Source: Acidobacteriaceae bacterium dw_441
GTDB taxonomy: Bacteria; Acidobacteriota; Terriglobia; Terriglobales; Acidobacteriaceae
Reading direction: 5' to 3'
Assembly (NCBI GenBank): GCA_018449715.1
Contig: JAAVVA010000002.1
Span: 124,001-188,000 of the forward strand
Length of the DNA stretch: 64,000 nucleotides
A program made the position numbers and the translations under genes. Shown here piece by piece: positions 36,086-43,412 of the stretch. Within the stretch, counting starts at the first letter, position 1. The number at the start of each line of letters is the position of its first letter. The notes beneath the pieces are model-generated. The model saw only the letters and a list, made by a program, of their open reading frames with translations, was not told where the DNA came from and searched no databases.

Positions 36086-36394
36086 CTAGTCGAGATCGAA
36101 GTCGCGCAACGGGCGGTCACTCAGCGGAGTCTCTTTCGCCTTCTTCACCGCCTCGGCAAACTTCTTCGCCAGAACGTCGTCCTTGTTCTTCTGGGCCTCG
36201 ACCGACTGCTGAAAGAGCGAATCGCGCCGTGCATCGGCCTCGCGCAGCGCACGGGCAGCCTCGCCAAAGTCCTCGAAGGTCTTCTTCTTCGGCGTCGACT
36301 TGTGCGAGATGACCGAACGCGTCACAGGGTCGATCTTCAGCATTCCCCCGCAATCGGGGCACATCACTTCAAACGGCTGATCGCTCAGGCCCAT
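36086..36394 (-). CDS. Small charged protein with one CxxC
   Basis: 102 residues. It starts GLSDQPFEVMCPDCGGMLKIDP, a half zinc-knuckle with a single CPDC. A Lys-rich stretch follows (KSTPKKKTFEDF), and then a long amphipathic helix (about residues 42-90) full of Ala, Arg, Glu and Lys. A dimer could share one metal between two CxxC motifs. I do not recognise a function. It lies between bshC and uup on the same strand. Confidence 0.6.
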   Translation of the reverse strand: MGLSDQPFEVMCPDCGGMLKIDPVTRSVISHKSTPKKKTFEDFGEAARALREADARRDSLFQQSVEAQKNKDDVLAKKFAEAVKKAKETPLSDRPLRDFDLD

Positions 36395-36457
36395 GGCAAA
36401 CTCCCTCAGTGCGTCATTTTAATGCGCTTCGCGGAAGAACCGGAAATCAACGCGAAA

Positions 36458-36483
36458 AATGCGGCCCTCACCGGAGCCGCATT
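36458..36483 (-). terminator. Terminator of bshC
   Basis: On the minus strand AATGCGGC pairs perfectly with GCCGCATT around a 10-base loop, followed by TTTTCGCG. It starts 26 bases after the bshC stop. The small gene at 36086-36394 begins downstream of it. Confidence 0.75.
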
Positions 36484-36508
36484 GCAGTTGTTTGTTGAAA
36501 CGAGAGAC

Positions 36509-38161
36509 TTATAACCGGACAACCACGTGTCCCGGACACTGGTTGTTCGCCACCTGCACGATGCGCTCGATCAGCCCATCGCCGTAACGCGCCAGGAACC
36601 ACACGCCCGCCAGAAGTCGCTCCTGCGGATGCGCGTCGGGAAAAACGTGCAGCGTAATCGCCGCAGCGTGCTTGCCCAGCGAAGCCTCTTTCTGCAACTC
36701 GTAGGTCGCGGCCATGCGGCGCAAGCGGTTCATCTGGTAACGCATCTTCGAGCCCGAGGTCTCCGCCGCTGTTCCCAGCGAAGCGTCAATGCCGCGAAGA
36801 TACTCGGTGAGCGCATCCAGCTCTGTTTCCAATGTATTACCCACCGCCGCCAGCTTGCGCTTCAGGGCAATCGGCATCGCGCGCGCTCCAAGACGCTGCG
36901 CCAGCTCGTCTGGGGTCGTCATCGCATCCGGAAGCTGAACCTCGTCCTTCTCCATCACGGTGGCGATGGCCGGTTCGATCAGCGTCGCGCTCAGGCGCGG
37001 CAACACCGCCGTAAGCCGTCCCAGAATCTCGCGGTAGATCACCTCGCTCTGCGCGAAGTACGCAATCTCCGCAGGGCCGCCGATGTAGGCAGCCGTCGGC
37101 AGCACCGTATCCTGAAACACCGGGCGCAACAGGGCGTTCGGGCTAAGCCGCTCCGGAGTCTTCTCAAGAATCTCCAGCAGCTGCGCGGTCGAATAGCTCG
37201 CGGAGCCCGCCTTCCACTCCGTCTCACCGCTTGCCGGATCGCTCACACGCTTCAGAGCGATACGCTCCCCCGTCTTCTCATCCAGCAGAAACAGCAGCGA
37301 CGAAGACTCCGCGACCATCACCTGCGCGTGATAGTCGTGCGCCTTCAGCTCCTCGGTCCGGGCCAGCAAACGGTCGTGCAACGCATCGGCGTTCTCGATG
37401 GCATAACGCAGCGTCGAGGCTCCCATGGCGTGAAACTCGCGGCTCGCGGCATCGACGAGAATCAGCCCATGCCCGGCAAAGATGCGTGCGATCAGTTTTC
37501 CGAAGGCCGAGGCCAGCGTCGCGCCTTCCGCGAGATACGCCTCACGAATCCAATCGGCAATAGGGGCGAACTCCAGCAGCTCCGTCGCTCGCTCCACCGC
37601 CTCCTCCAGCAGAGGAGCCGTCGCCGAATCCAGCGAAACTCCGCCCACCGGCACCGGATGTGGAACCTTCAACCCCGCCTTCAAAATTTCAACGTCCGTC
37701 TTGGTCAGCAGCGCCGCCTGGTCCACCTCGGCGAGATCGTGGTCCTCGGTCGCCATCCAGAAGATCGGAACGTGCTCGACTCCCGTGATGCGCGTGGCCT
37801 CACGAGCCCGCGAAACCGCAGTGGCGGCCTTCAGCAACGTCAGCAGCGGTCCTCCGAAGAGCACAACCTGCTGCCCCGTCACTACCGCACGCGCTCCGTT
37901 GCGCAGCTTTTCGATGCTGGCGATCACGTCTTCCGACGCTCCAAAGCCCCTGTTCTGCCGCAGAAGCTCCTCGGCCAGGCGACTGCGGTCTTCCTGCGGA
38001 AGCGAGGCCTTCATCCAGCCATTGGCAAAGGGGCCGCCAGAGTCACCCGAGCCGTACCACGGGCGCACCGGCGAATCGGCATTCTCCCCCATTGCAAGAT
38101 AGTCGCGATACAGCCGCGATACATGGGGCAACACCGTAATCGGGTAACACTCAACGCTCAT
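36509..38161 (-). CDS. bshC: Putative cysteine ligase BshC (bacillithiol synthesis)
   Basis: 550 residues from the ATG at 38161 (a TTG at 38188 would add nine). The BshC family adds cysteine to GlcN-malate in the last step of bacillithiol synthesis. Matching features are the N-terminal region with ALAMGEN-like LRRDY, the Rossmann-type core with RAVVTGQQVVLFGGPLLTLLKAATAV (HIGH-like region nearby), VPIFWMATEDHDLAEVDQAALL, and a long C-terminal coiled coil. Length fits. bshA and bshB are not in the window. A terminator follows. Confidence 0.88.
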   Translation of the reverse strand: MSVECYPITVLPHVSRLYRDYLAMGENADSPVRPWYGSGDSGGPFANGWMKASLPQEDRSRLAEELLRQNRGFGASEDVIASIEKLRNGARAVVTGQQVVLFGGPLLTLLKAATAVSRAREATRITGVEHVPIFWMATEDHDLAEVDQAALLTKTDVEILKAGLKVPHPVPVGGVSLDSATAPLLEEAVERATELLEFAPIADWIREAYLAEGATLASAFGKLIARIFAGHGLILVDAASREFHAMGASTLRYAIENADALHDRLLARTEELKAHDYHAQVMVAESSSLLFLLDEKTGERIALKRVSDPASGETEWKAGSASYSTAQLLEILEKTPERLSPNALLRPVFQDTVLPTAAYIGGPAEIAYFAQSEVIYREILGRLTAVLPRLSATLIEPAIATVMEKDEVQLPDAMTTPDELAQRLGARAMPIALKRKLAAVGNTLETELDALTEYLRGIDASLGTAAETSGSKMRYQMNRLRRMAATYELQKEASLGKHAAAITLHVFPDAHPQERLLAGVWFLARYGDGLIERIVQVANNQCPGHVVVRL

Positions 38162-38242
38162 CTTCCGGCCTTCGTCCTCGAGTCTCAAATCCCACCGCAG
38201 ACCCGATCCGATCCGCGAGCAGTGCTTTTTCCGTTCAACCTA

Positions 38243-38279
38243 CTGATGTCTTTTTGCTTCAAACGTTCTGATGTCTTTT
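38243..38279. repeat. Direct repeat CTGATGTCTTTT, two full copies
   Basis: Identical 12-mers at 38243-38254 and 38268-38279 (25-base period), with a partial third CTGATG at 38285-38290. They lie in the 218-base gap between the divergent bshC and NUDIX genes. They could be tandem regulator sites for either gene. Confidence 0.5.
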
Positions 38280-38379
38280 ATTATCTGATGCGACCGGGAA
38301 ACCTGACGGTCTCTTTATTTATCGCATTTCGTTAGATGAGCATCAAACATCTCCCGATGCAGGATGATACCGTAGCGAT

Positions 38380-39051
38380 ATGGCTGCGACGAAAAAGAAC
38401 GCTACAAAAAGGGTGAAATCGGCTCCTGCGAAGGCGGTTAAAACGGCCTCCTCCACAAAGACGAAACCGGCGGCGGCGAAGTCTCCCCGCACGGGCGCGA
38501 AGACGAAGGTACTCTCCTCGAAGGTCGTCTTCAAGGGCAAGGTCTTTACGGTCCACCGCGACGAGGTCATTGAGCCGGGCGGCAGCAGGAACACCCGCGA
38601 GATCATCCATCACAACGGTTCGGTCGTCATCCTCGCCGTCGATGAGTCGAAGAACCCGAAAGATCCCGACGTCATCCTCGAACGCCAGTACCGCCACGCT
38701 GCCGGACAGTTCCTGCTGGAGCTTCCCGCGGGCCGCATCGAGCCGGGCGAGGCCCCCCTCGCCGCCGCAAAGCGCGAGATGATCGAGGAGACCGGCTACC
38801 GCGCCAAACGCTGGTCGCTGCTGACGAAGTACTTCGCCAGCCCCGGCTTCCTCGGCGAGTGGATGCAGATCTATCTCGCCCGCGAGATCCGCGAGGGCAT
38901 CGCGCAGCCCGAGGCCGATGAGTTCATCGACGTCATCCGGATGCCTCTCTCCGAGGCGCTCGCGCTCGCGTCCGCCAACAAAATCCACGACGGCAAGACG
39001 CTGATCGGCCTCATGCTTTTCGATCGCCTGCTTCGCGAAGGCCGCCTGTAG
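38380..39051 (+). CDS. NUDIX hydrolase (ADP-ribose pyrophosphatase-like) with basic N-terminal tail
   Basis: 223 residues. The NUDIX box is perfect: Gly118, Glu124, then REMIEETGY at 132-140 (GX5EX7REUXEEXGU). The upstream LERQYRHAAGQFLLELPAGRIE is the typical ADP-ribose pyrophosphatase (NudF-like) run-in. Residues 1-46 are an unusual Lys/Ala/Ser/Thr-rich tail without hydrophobic residues, resembling histone H1 or a nucleic-acid-binding tail. The likely reaction is hydrolysis of ADP-ribose or a nucleoside diphosphate sugar. A strong terminator follows. A weak TACCGT box lies six bases before the ATG. Confidence 0.88.
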   Translation: MAATKKNATKRVKSAPAKAVKTASSTKTKPAAAKSPRTGAKTKVLSSKVVFKGKVFTVHRDEVIEPGGSRNTREIIHHNGSVVILAVDESKNPKDPDVILERQYRHAAGQFLLELPAGRIEPGEAPLAAAKREMIEETGYRAKRWSLLTKYFASPGFLGEWMQIYLAREIREGIAQPEADEFIDVIRMPLSEALALASANKIHDGKTLIGLMLFDRLLREGRL

Positions 39052-39085
39052 CTGCTCTTAGCCGAACACCTGTTGTTTGGCCATG

Positions 39086-39118
39086 GCCGGGATGCTTCCA
39101 TGATGGAAGAATCCCGGC
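39086..39118 (+). terminator. Rho-independent terminator after the NUDIX gene
   Basis: GCCGGGAT-G-CTTCCA pairs with TGGAAG-A-ATCCCGGC (39086-39118), a 14-bp stem with one internal mismatch and loop TGA. It is followed by ATTTCTTTTG. Confidence 0.85.
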
Positions 39119-39320
39119 ATTTCTTTTGCAGGATGCCACCCCATCTCTCGGAGCAATGCGCTAACCCCTTACTTCTGAGGAACAAAGAGTTACACGGACC
39201 CCTCACACTTTTTTCAGAAAACCCCATTCCGACCTTTTGCGTCACAGTTTGAGAGTTTCCTTCTTGTCTTTGAGGGCAGGACAGAAGACTCGAATTGATC
39301 GCACAGCAAGGAGCAGGGTC
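39119..39320 (+). other. Long non-coding leader region before the cold-shock gene
   Basis: 200 bases between the terminator and the csp start, with no protein-like frame. It holds T-rich tracts and a GAGGGCAGG-AGCAGGG purine segment near the start. Cold-shock genes often have long thermosensitive leaders, so this may be a 5' untranslated region. I cannot place a convincing promoter or a unique fold by eye. Confidence 0.35.
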
Positions 39321-39542
39321 TTGGCACAGTACAAAGGCACCGTGAAATGGTTCAACAATGCAAAGGGATATGGCTTCCTCGGCCGTGATGGCGGAGCCGA
39401 TGTCTTCGTTCACTACACCTCGATCCAGCGGGACGGCTACAAGAGCCTCAAAGAAGGCGATGAGGTAGAGTTCGACATCATCCAGGGAGCTAAGGGACCG
39501 CAGGCCGATCAGGTCTTTCGTCTCAAGGAACTCTCAAATTAA
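39321..39542 (+). CDS. Cold-shock protein (CspA family)
   Basis: 73 residues from a TTG start with AAGGAG 7 bases upstream; the longer open frame above it is not homologous. The protein starts [23 protein letters not shown]1 is KGYGFL and RNP2 is VFVHY. It binds single-stranded nucleic acid and melts RNA structure. Length is normal for a CspA-type single-domain protein. Confidence 0.93.
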   Translation: MAQYKGTVKWFNNAKGYGFLGRDGGADVFVHYTSIQRDGYKSLKEGDEVEFDIIQGAKGPQADQVFRLKELSN

Positions 39543-39702
39543 ATAAAAACTCCCCGCTACAAAATTTTCGTTTCCCAGGTCTTGTTGTTCTTTCTTCGTT
39601 ATCGTGTGCGGCCGCCGCGATGCGAGTTTGAGTTCTCTGCCCCGACGCCAAATGATTCATACTGGCTCAGGAGCCGGATTAATCGGCTCCGGGTCAATCT
39701 TC

Positions 39703-41448
39703 ATGGATAACATCTCGATCGCACGTCTGCTGGATGAGACCGCCGCTCTGCTTGAGATCGACGCGGCTGATCCTTTCCGCATCCGCTCCTACCGCCGCGC
39801 CGCAGAGGCCGTCGAGCAGCAGACCACGCAGCTCTCTGCCCTGATCGACGATCCCAAACAGCTTCTTGCCATCTCCGGCATCGGCAAGGGCATGGCGTCG
39901 AACATCGTCGATATCGTCCAGACCGGAACGACTCCCCTCCGCGAAGAGCTTCTGCAGAAGTACCGCCCCACCATGCTTGAGCTGCTGCATCTTCCCGGCA
40001 TGGGCCCAAAGACCGTCGCGCTCATCTGGTCTGCGCTGCAGGTTTCAGACATCGACGCGCTCGAAGAGGCCGCTAAAGCGGGTCACCTGAATACGCTTCC
40101 CCGCCTCGGCGAAAAGTTCACCGCCAAGCTGCTCAAGGGCATCGAGGACTACCGCAAGAACAACAGCCGCTTCCGCATCGACCATGCCCGCGAGCAAGCC
40201 GACCGCATCGCCGCACTCATCCGTGAGTTCCCCGGCATCGAGGAGATCACCCCCGCTGGCTCGCTCCGCCGTGGCCGCGAGACCGTCGGCGACCTCGACC
40301 TTCTCGTCACCGGCCCCGCCTGCGAGCCCGACGTCGTAGCCGCTGCGGTCGAGCACGTCGCGACGCTTCCGCTGATCGACAAGCTGCTCGCACGCGGACA
40401 GAACAAGGTCAGCTTCACTCTGCGGAACAATCTTCAGGTCGATGTGCGCCTTCTTCCCCGAGCCAGCTATGGAGCCGCCCTGCAATACTTCACCGGCTCC
40501 AAGATGCACAACGTCGCTCTGCGCCAGCGGGCTATCAAGCGCGGCATGACGCTCAACGAGTACGCCCTCGTCCGCGTCGAGGACAACTCCATCGTCGCCG
40601 CCGCAACCGAGGAGCTGATCTACCGCGCCCTTGACCTCGACTACATTCCGCCCGAGCTTCGCGAGAACTCCGGCGAGCTCGAAGCTGCGGCCAGCCACAC
40701 CCTGCCCGACCTCATCACCCTCGCCGATCTCCACGGCGACCTGCACATGCACACCGATGAGACCGACGGCTCCAACACCATCCGCGAGATGGCCGAGGCC
40801 GCTCTCGCCCGTGGACTCAGCTACATCGCCATCACCGACCACTCGAAAAATCTCGCCATGACCAACGGCATGGACGACCTCCGAGCCCTCGCACATATCA
40901 AGCGCATCCGCGAGATTGACGCCGAGATGCAGGGCCGCATCCGTGTTCTCTCAGGCATCGAGGTCGATATTCTGGCCGAAGGAGAACTCGACCTCTCCGA
41001 CGAAACGCTCGCCCAGATGGACATCGTCATCGCCAGCATCCACAGCCGCTTCGACCAGCCCGCCCAGCAGATCACCGACCGCATCCTGCGGGCCATCGAG
41101 AACCCGCACGTCCGCATCCTCGGGCACCCCACCGGCCGTCTTCTCCTCAAGCGCGAGCCTTACGCCGTCCAGCTCGACCCCGTTCTCAAGCGCGCCGCCG
41201 AGCTTGGCGTCGCCGTCGAGCACAACGCCAACCCTGCCCGCGCCGACCTCAACGACCTCCACCTGCGACTGGCAAAACAGCACGGCTGCAAGATCGTTGT
41301 AAATACCGACGCCCACTCCACCGCCGAGCTGGACATGGTCCGTTATGGAATCACGCAGCTTCGCCGCGCCTGGCTGACCGCACCCGACGTGCTCAACACC
41401 CGACCAACCGCCGAGGCCCTTCTGGCCGATTTACGGCCAAAACCATAG
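39703..41448 (+). CDS. polX: DNA polymerase/3'-5' exonuclease PolX
   Basis: 581 residues from the ATG at 39703. The N-terminal half is the family X polymerase: an 8-kDa helix-hairpin-helix region (ISGIGKGMASNIVDI, LPGMGPKTVALIW), then the nucleotidyl-transferase GSLRRGRETVGDLDLLV with two catalytic Asp. The C-terminal half is a PHP domain, starting GDLHMHTDETDGSNTI with further metal ligands in ITDHSKN, GIEVDIL and NTDAHS, giving 3'-5' exonuclease activity. It acts in gap-filling base-excision repair. The residues expected for both activities are present. Confidence 0.94.
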   Translation: MDNISIARLLDETAALLEIDAADPFRIRSYRRAAEAVEQQTTQLSALIDDPKQLLAISGIGKGMASNIVDIVQTGTTPLREELLQKYRPTMLELLHLPGMGPKTVALIWSALQVSDIDALEEAAKAGHLNTLPRLGEKFTAKLLKGIEDYRKNNSRFRIDHAREQADRIAALIREFPGIEEITPAGSLRRGRETVGDLDLLVTGPACEPDVVAAAVEHVATLPLIDKLLARGQNKVSFTLRNNLQVDVRLLPRASYGAALQYFTGSKMHNVALRQRAIKRGMTLNEYALVRVEDNSIVAAATEELIYRALDLDYIPPELRENSGELEAAASHTLPDLITLADLHGDLHMHTDETDGSNTIREMAEAALARGLSYIAITDHSKNLAMTNGMDDLRALAHIKRIREIDAEMQGRIRVLSGIEVDILAEGELDLSDETLAQMDIVIASIHSRFDQPAQQITDRILRAIENPHVRILGHPTGRLLLKREPYAVQLDPVLKRAAELGVAVEHNANPARADLNDLHLRLAKQHGCKIVVNTDAHSTAELDMVRYGITQLRRAWLTAPDVLNTRPTAEALLADLRPKP

Positions 41449-41524
41449 CCGCTCCAGGTATCGAAGCAAGGCAAATAGCGGGCGATAGCCGAATCGACCG
41501 CCGAATACCGGCTCACAAACGCGT

Positions 41525-41530
41525 TATCCT
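41525..41530 (+). promoter_or_regulatory. -10-like box for leaderless ctaB
   Basis: TATCCT ends six bases before the GTG start at 41537, and no Shine-Dalgarno is present. Confidence 0.35.
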
Positions 41531-41536
41531 TATACC

Positions 41537-42505
41537 GTGGCACAATCCGCAACAACCCCGGCGACACTCACTGCGCAAAAGGCCGCAGCCTCGCCCGGTT
41601 TGCTCGCCGATTACGCGACCCTCTTCAAGATCCGCGTCTCGGTCATGGTCGTCATTACGGCGGCGGCAGGCTTTTACCTCGGCTCCCTGGCCAGCGGAAT
41701 CAGCCCCTTCCACACCGGCCTGATCGAAGCGATGGCCGGAATCGCCATCGTCACGTGCGGCTCCAGCGTTTTGAATCAGGCACTTGAGCGCCGCACCGAC
41801 GCCCTGATGCGACGCACCTCCAACCGCCCGATGGCCGCCGGAAGAATCTCCCTCGTGCATGGGCTTCTACTGGGCTTCGCCGCCATCTTCTTCGGCTCGC
41901 TCTACCTCGCGCACGTCACCAACCTGCTCACCGGAACCCTGACGCTACTCACCGCCGTCGGCTACGTCGGAATCTACACCCCGCTCAAGCGCATTACCGT
42001 CGTCAACACCTTCATCGGAGCCTTTCCCGGCGCGCTTCCCCCGCTCATCGGCTGGACCGCCGCCCGCGGCATCATCGAGTGGCCTGCTGTCGCTCTCTTC
42101 GCCATCCTCTTCGTATGGCAGTTCCCGCACTTCATGGCCATCGGCTGGATGCACCGCGACGACTACGCCTCCGCCGGAATCCGCCTGACCCCCACGCAGC
42201 CCGACCACGATTACGCCGCCCGTTCCACCGTCATTCAGTCGCTTTTCTACGCGGTGCTCATGGTCCCGGTCAGCATGTGGCCCACCTGGCTCGGCGTCAC
42301 GGGATACGCCTACGAGGTCGTCGCCCTCATCCTCTCGCTGGGTTATCTCTGGTACACCCTCCGCTTTGCGCGCATCACGCGCAATCCCACGGCTCCGGAG
42401 TCCCGAGTCTACGCCCGCGACCTGCTGAAGGCCTCTATCATCTATCTCCCCCTGCTCATGGCTGCACTTATGCTCGACGCCAAAGGACGCCTGTTGCTCT
42501 TCTGA
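41537..42505 (+). CDS. ctaB: Protoheme IX farnesyltransferase
   Basis: A 322-residue UbiA-family prenyltransferase that makes heme O for terminal oxidases. The first aspartate-rich motif lies in ERRTDALMRRTSNRPMAAGR, the CtaB/CyoE signature. The second conserved stretch is IGWMHRDDYASAGIRL. About nine membrane helices are seen. The start is a GTG at 41537. It precedes a DUF420-like gene by one base, a partnership common in cytochrome-oxidase assembly clusters. No oxidase subunits are in the window. Confidence 0.92.
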   Translation: MAQSATTPATLTAQKAAASPGLLADYATLFKIRVSVMVVITAAAGFYLGSLASGISPFHTGLIEAMAGIAIVTCGSSVLNQALERRTDALMRRTSNRPMAAGRISLVHGLLLGFAAIFFGSLYLAHVTNLLTGTLTLLTAVGYVGIYTPLKRITVVNTFIGAFPGALPPLIGWTAARGIIEWPAVALFAILFVWQFPHFMAIGWMHRDDYASAGIRLTPTQPDHDYAARSTVIQSLFYAVLMVPVSMWPTWLGVTGYAYEVVALILSLGYLWYTLRFARITRNPTAPESRVYARDLLKASIIYLPLLMAALMLDAKGRLLLF

Positions 42506-42506
42506 C

Positions 42507-43058
42507 ATGTCTATGACCGAATCGCAAGCCAATCTTCGTACCCCGCCTTCGATCATCGCCAGCATCATCGCGGTAAGCGCCGTCGCCAGCGCCTTCATCT
42601 GCTGGCTGGTCTACTTCCACGCTCCCATCGACGTCGCTGGAACCCAGCTCCGCTCGCTCCCGCTGGTCAACGCCATTCTGAATGCGCTTTCGACCATCGC
42701 GCTTGTCGTAGGCTACCGCTATATCCGCGCCCGCCAGATTCCGGCACATCGCGCGGCGATGTTCGCGGCCTTCTTCTTCTCGTCAATCTTTCTCGTCTCG
42801 TATCTCACGAACTTCGCCCTCCACGGCGAGACACACTTCAACCGCCTGAGCCCCTGGTGGCCCTTCTATTGGAAGCTCCTGCTTTCGCACGTTCTTCTTT
42901 CGATCATTGCTCTGCCGATGATCCTGATCACCTTCTTCCTGTCGCTGACCGGACGTTTTCCCGGACACAAGAAGCTTGCGCGCTACACCTATCCCATCTG
43001 GCTCTACGTCTCGATCACCGGCGTCGTCGTTTACTGGATGCAGTCGGCGATCCACTAA
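42507..43058 (+). CDS. DUF420 membrane protein (heme/oxidase associated)
   Basis: 183 residues with about five hydrophobic helices (residues 14-34, 49-68, 80-100, 118-140 and 156-176). It contains histidines in HRAAMFAAFFFSSIFLVSY and FALHGETHF typical of DUF420 (YozB) proteins, which sit beside cytochrome oxidase assembly genes. The start codon is one base after the ctaB stop. The exact biochemical role is not established for the family. Confidence 0.82.
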   Translation: MSMTESQANLRTPPSIIASIIAVSAVASAFICWLVYFHAPIDVAGTQLRSLPLVNAILNALSTIALVVGYRYIRARQIPAHRAAMFAAFFFSSIFLVSYLTNFALHGETHFNRLSPWWPFYWKLLLSHVLLSIIALPMILITFFLSLTGRFPGHKKLARYTYPIWLYVSITGVVVYWMQSAIH

Positions 43059-43122
43059 CCCAGGGCCTCCGGGCCCTGCCACACACAGCAGGACTCGCCT
43101 GCGGCAATTTTCAGGACTCTGA

Positions 43123-43383
43123 TTGACGAACATGCGGTTCCCTGCCTATCTGCAACCCGATACACGCACCCTTCTCCGCACCGGACTCTGGATCTTCGGA
43201 ACCGGCGTAGCCTGTGTCCTGGCGATTCATCTCTTCCTTGGAGGCATTGGCCGCCAGGGGCCGCACACCAACGGCGGATGGCTGGCTCTGATGATTGCGA
43301 TGGGCTGCCTCCCCACCGGCTCGCTCACCATGCTGCTCGCCATCCTGAAGGTAATCGGCGACTTCCGCCGCCGCAACAACTGA
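43123..43383 (+). CDS. Small two-helix membrane protein
   Basis: 86 residues from a TTG at 43123, which has AGGA at 6-base spacing; an ATG at 43132 would drop three residues. Helices lie at about residues 21-40 (LWIFGTGVACVLAIHLFL) and 55-77 (LALMIAMGCLPTGSLTMLL), joined by a Gly-rich loop. It ends 30 bases from the convergent receptor gene. No family is recognised; its place after ctaB and DUF420 suggests membrane respiratory assembly, by position only. Confidence 0.6.
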   Translation: MTNMRFPAYLQPDTRTLLRTGLWIFGTGVACVLAIHLFLGGIGRQGPHTNGGWLALMIAMGCLPTGSLTMLLAILKVIGDFRRRNN

Positions 43384-43412
43384 GCCTCCACCTGCACCTC
43401 GGGCCAACAACC

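Noticed and set aside
34606-36312. A 568-codon open frame opposite the uup gene
   Set aside because: Arg/Leu/His/Gln-rich shadow without domains; the minus strand has both ABC ATPase domains.
36527-38335. A 602-codon open frame opposite bshC
   Set aside because: Shadow frame; no motif and an implausible composition.
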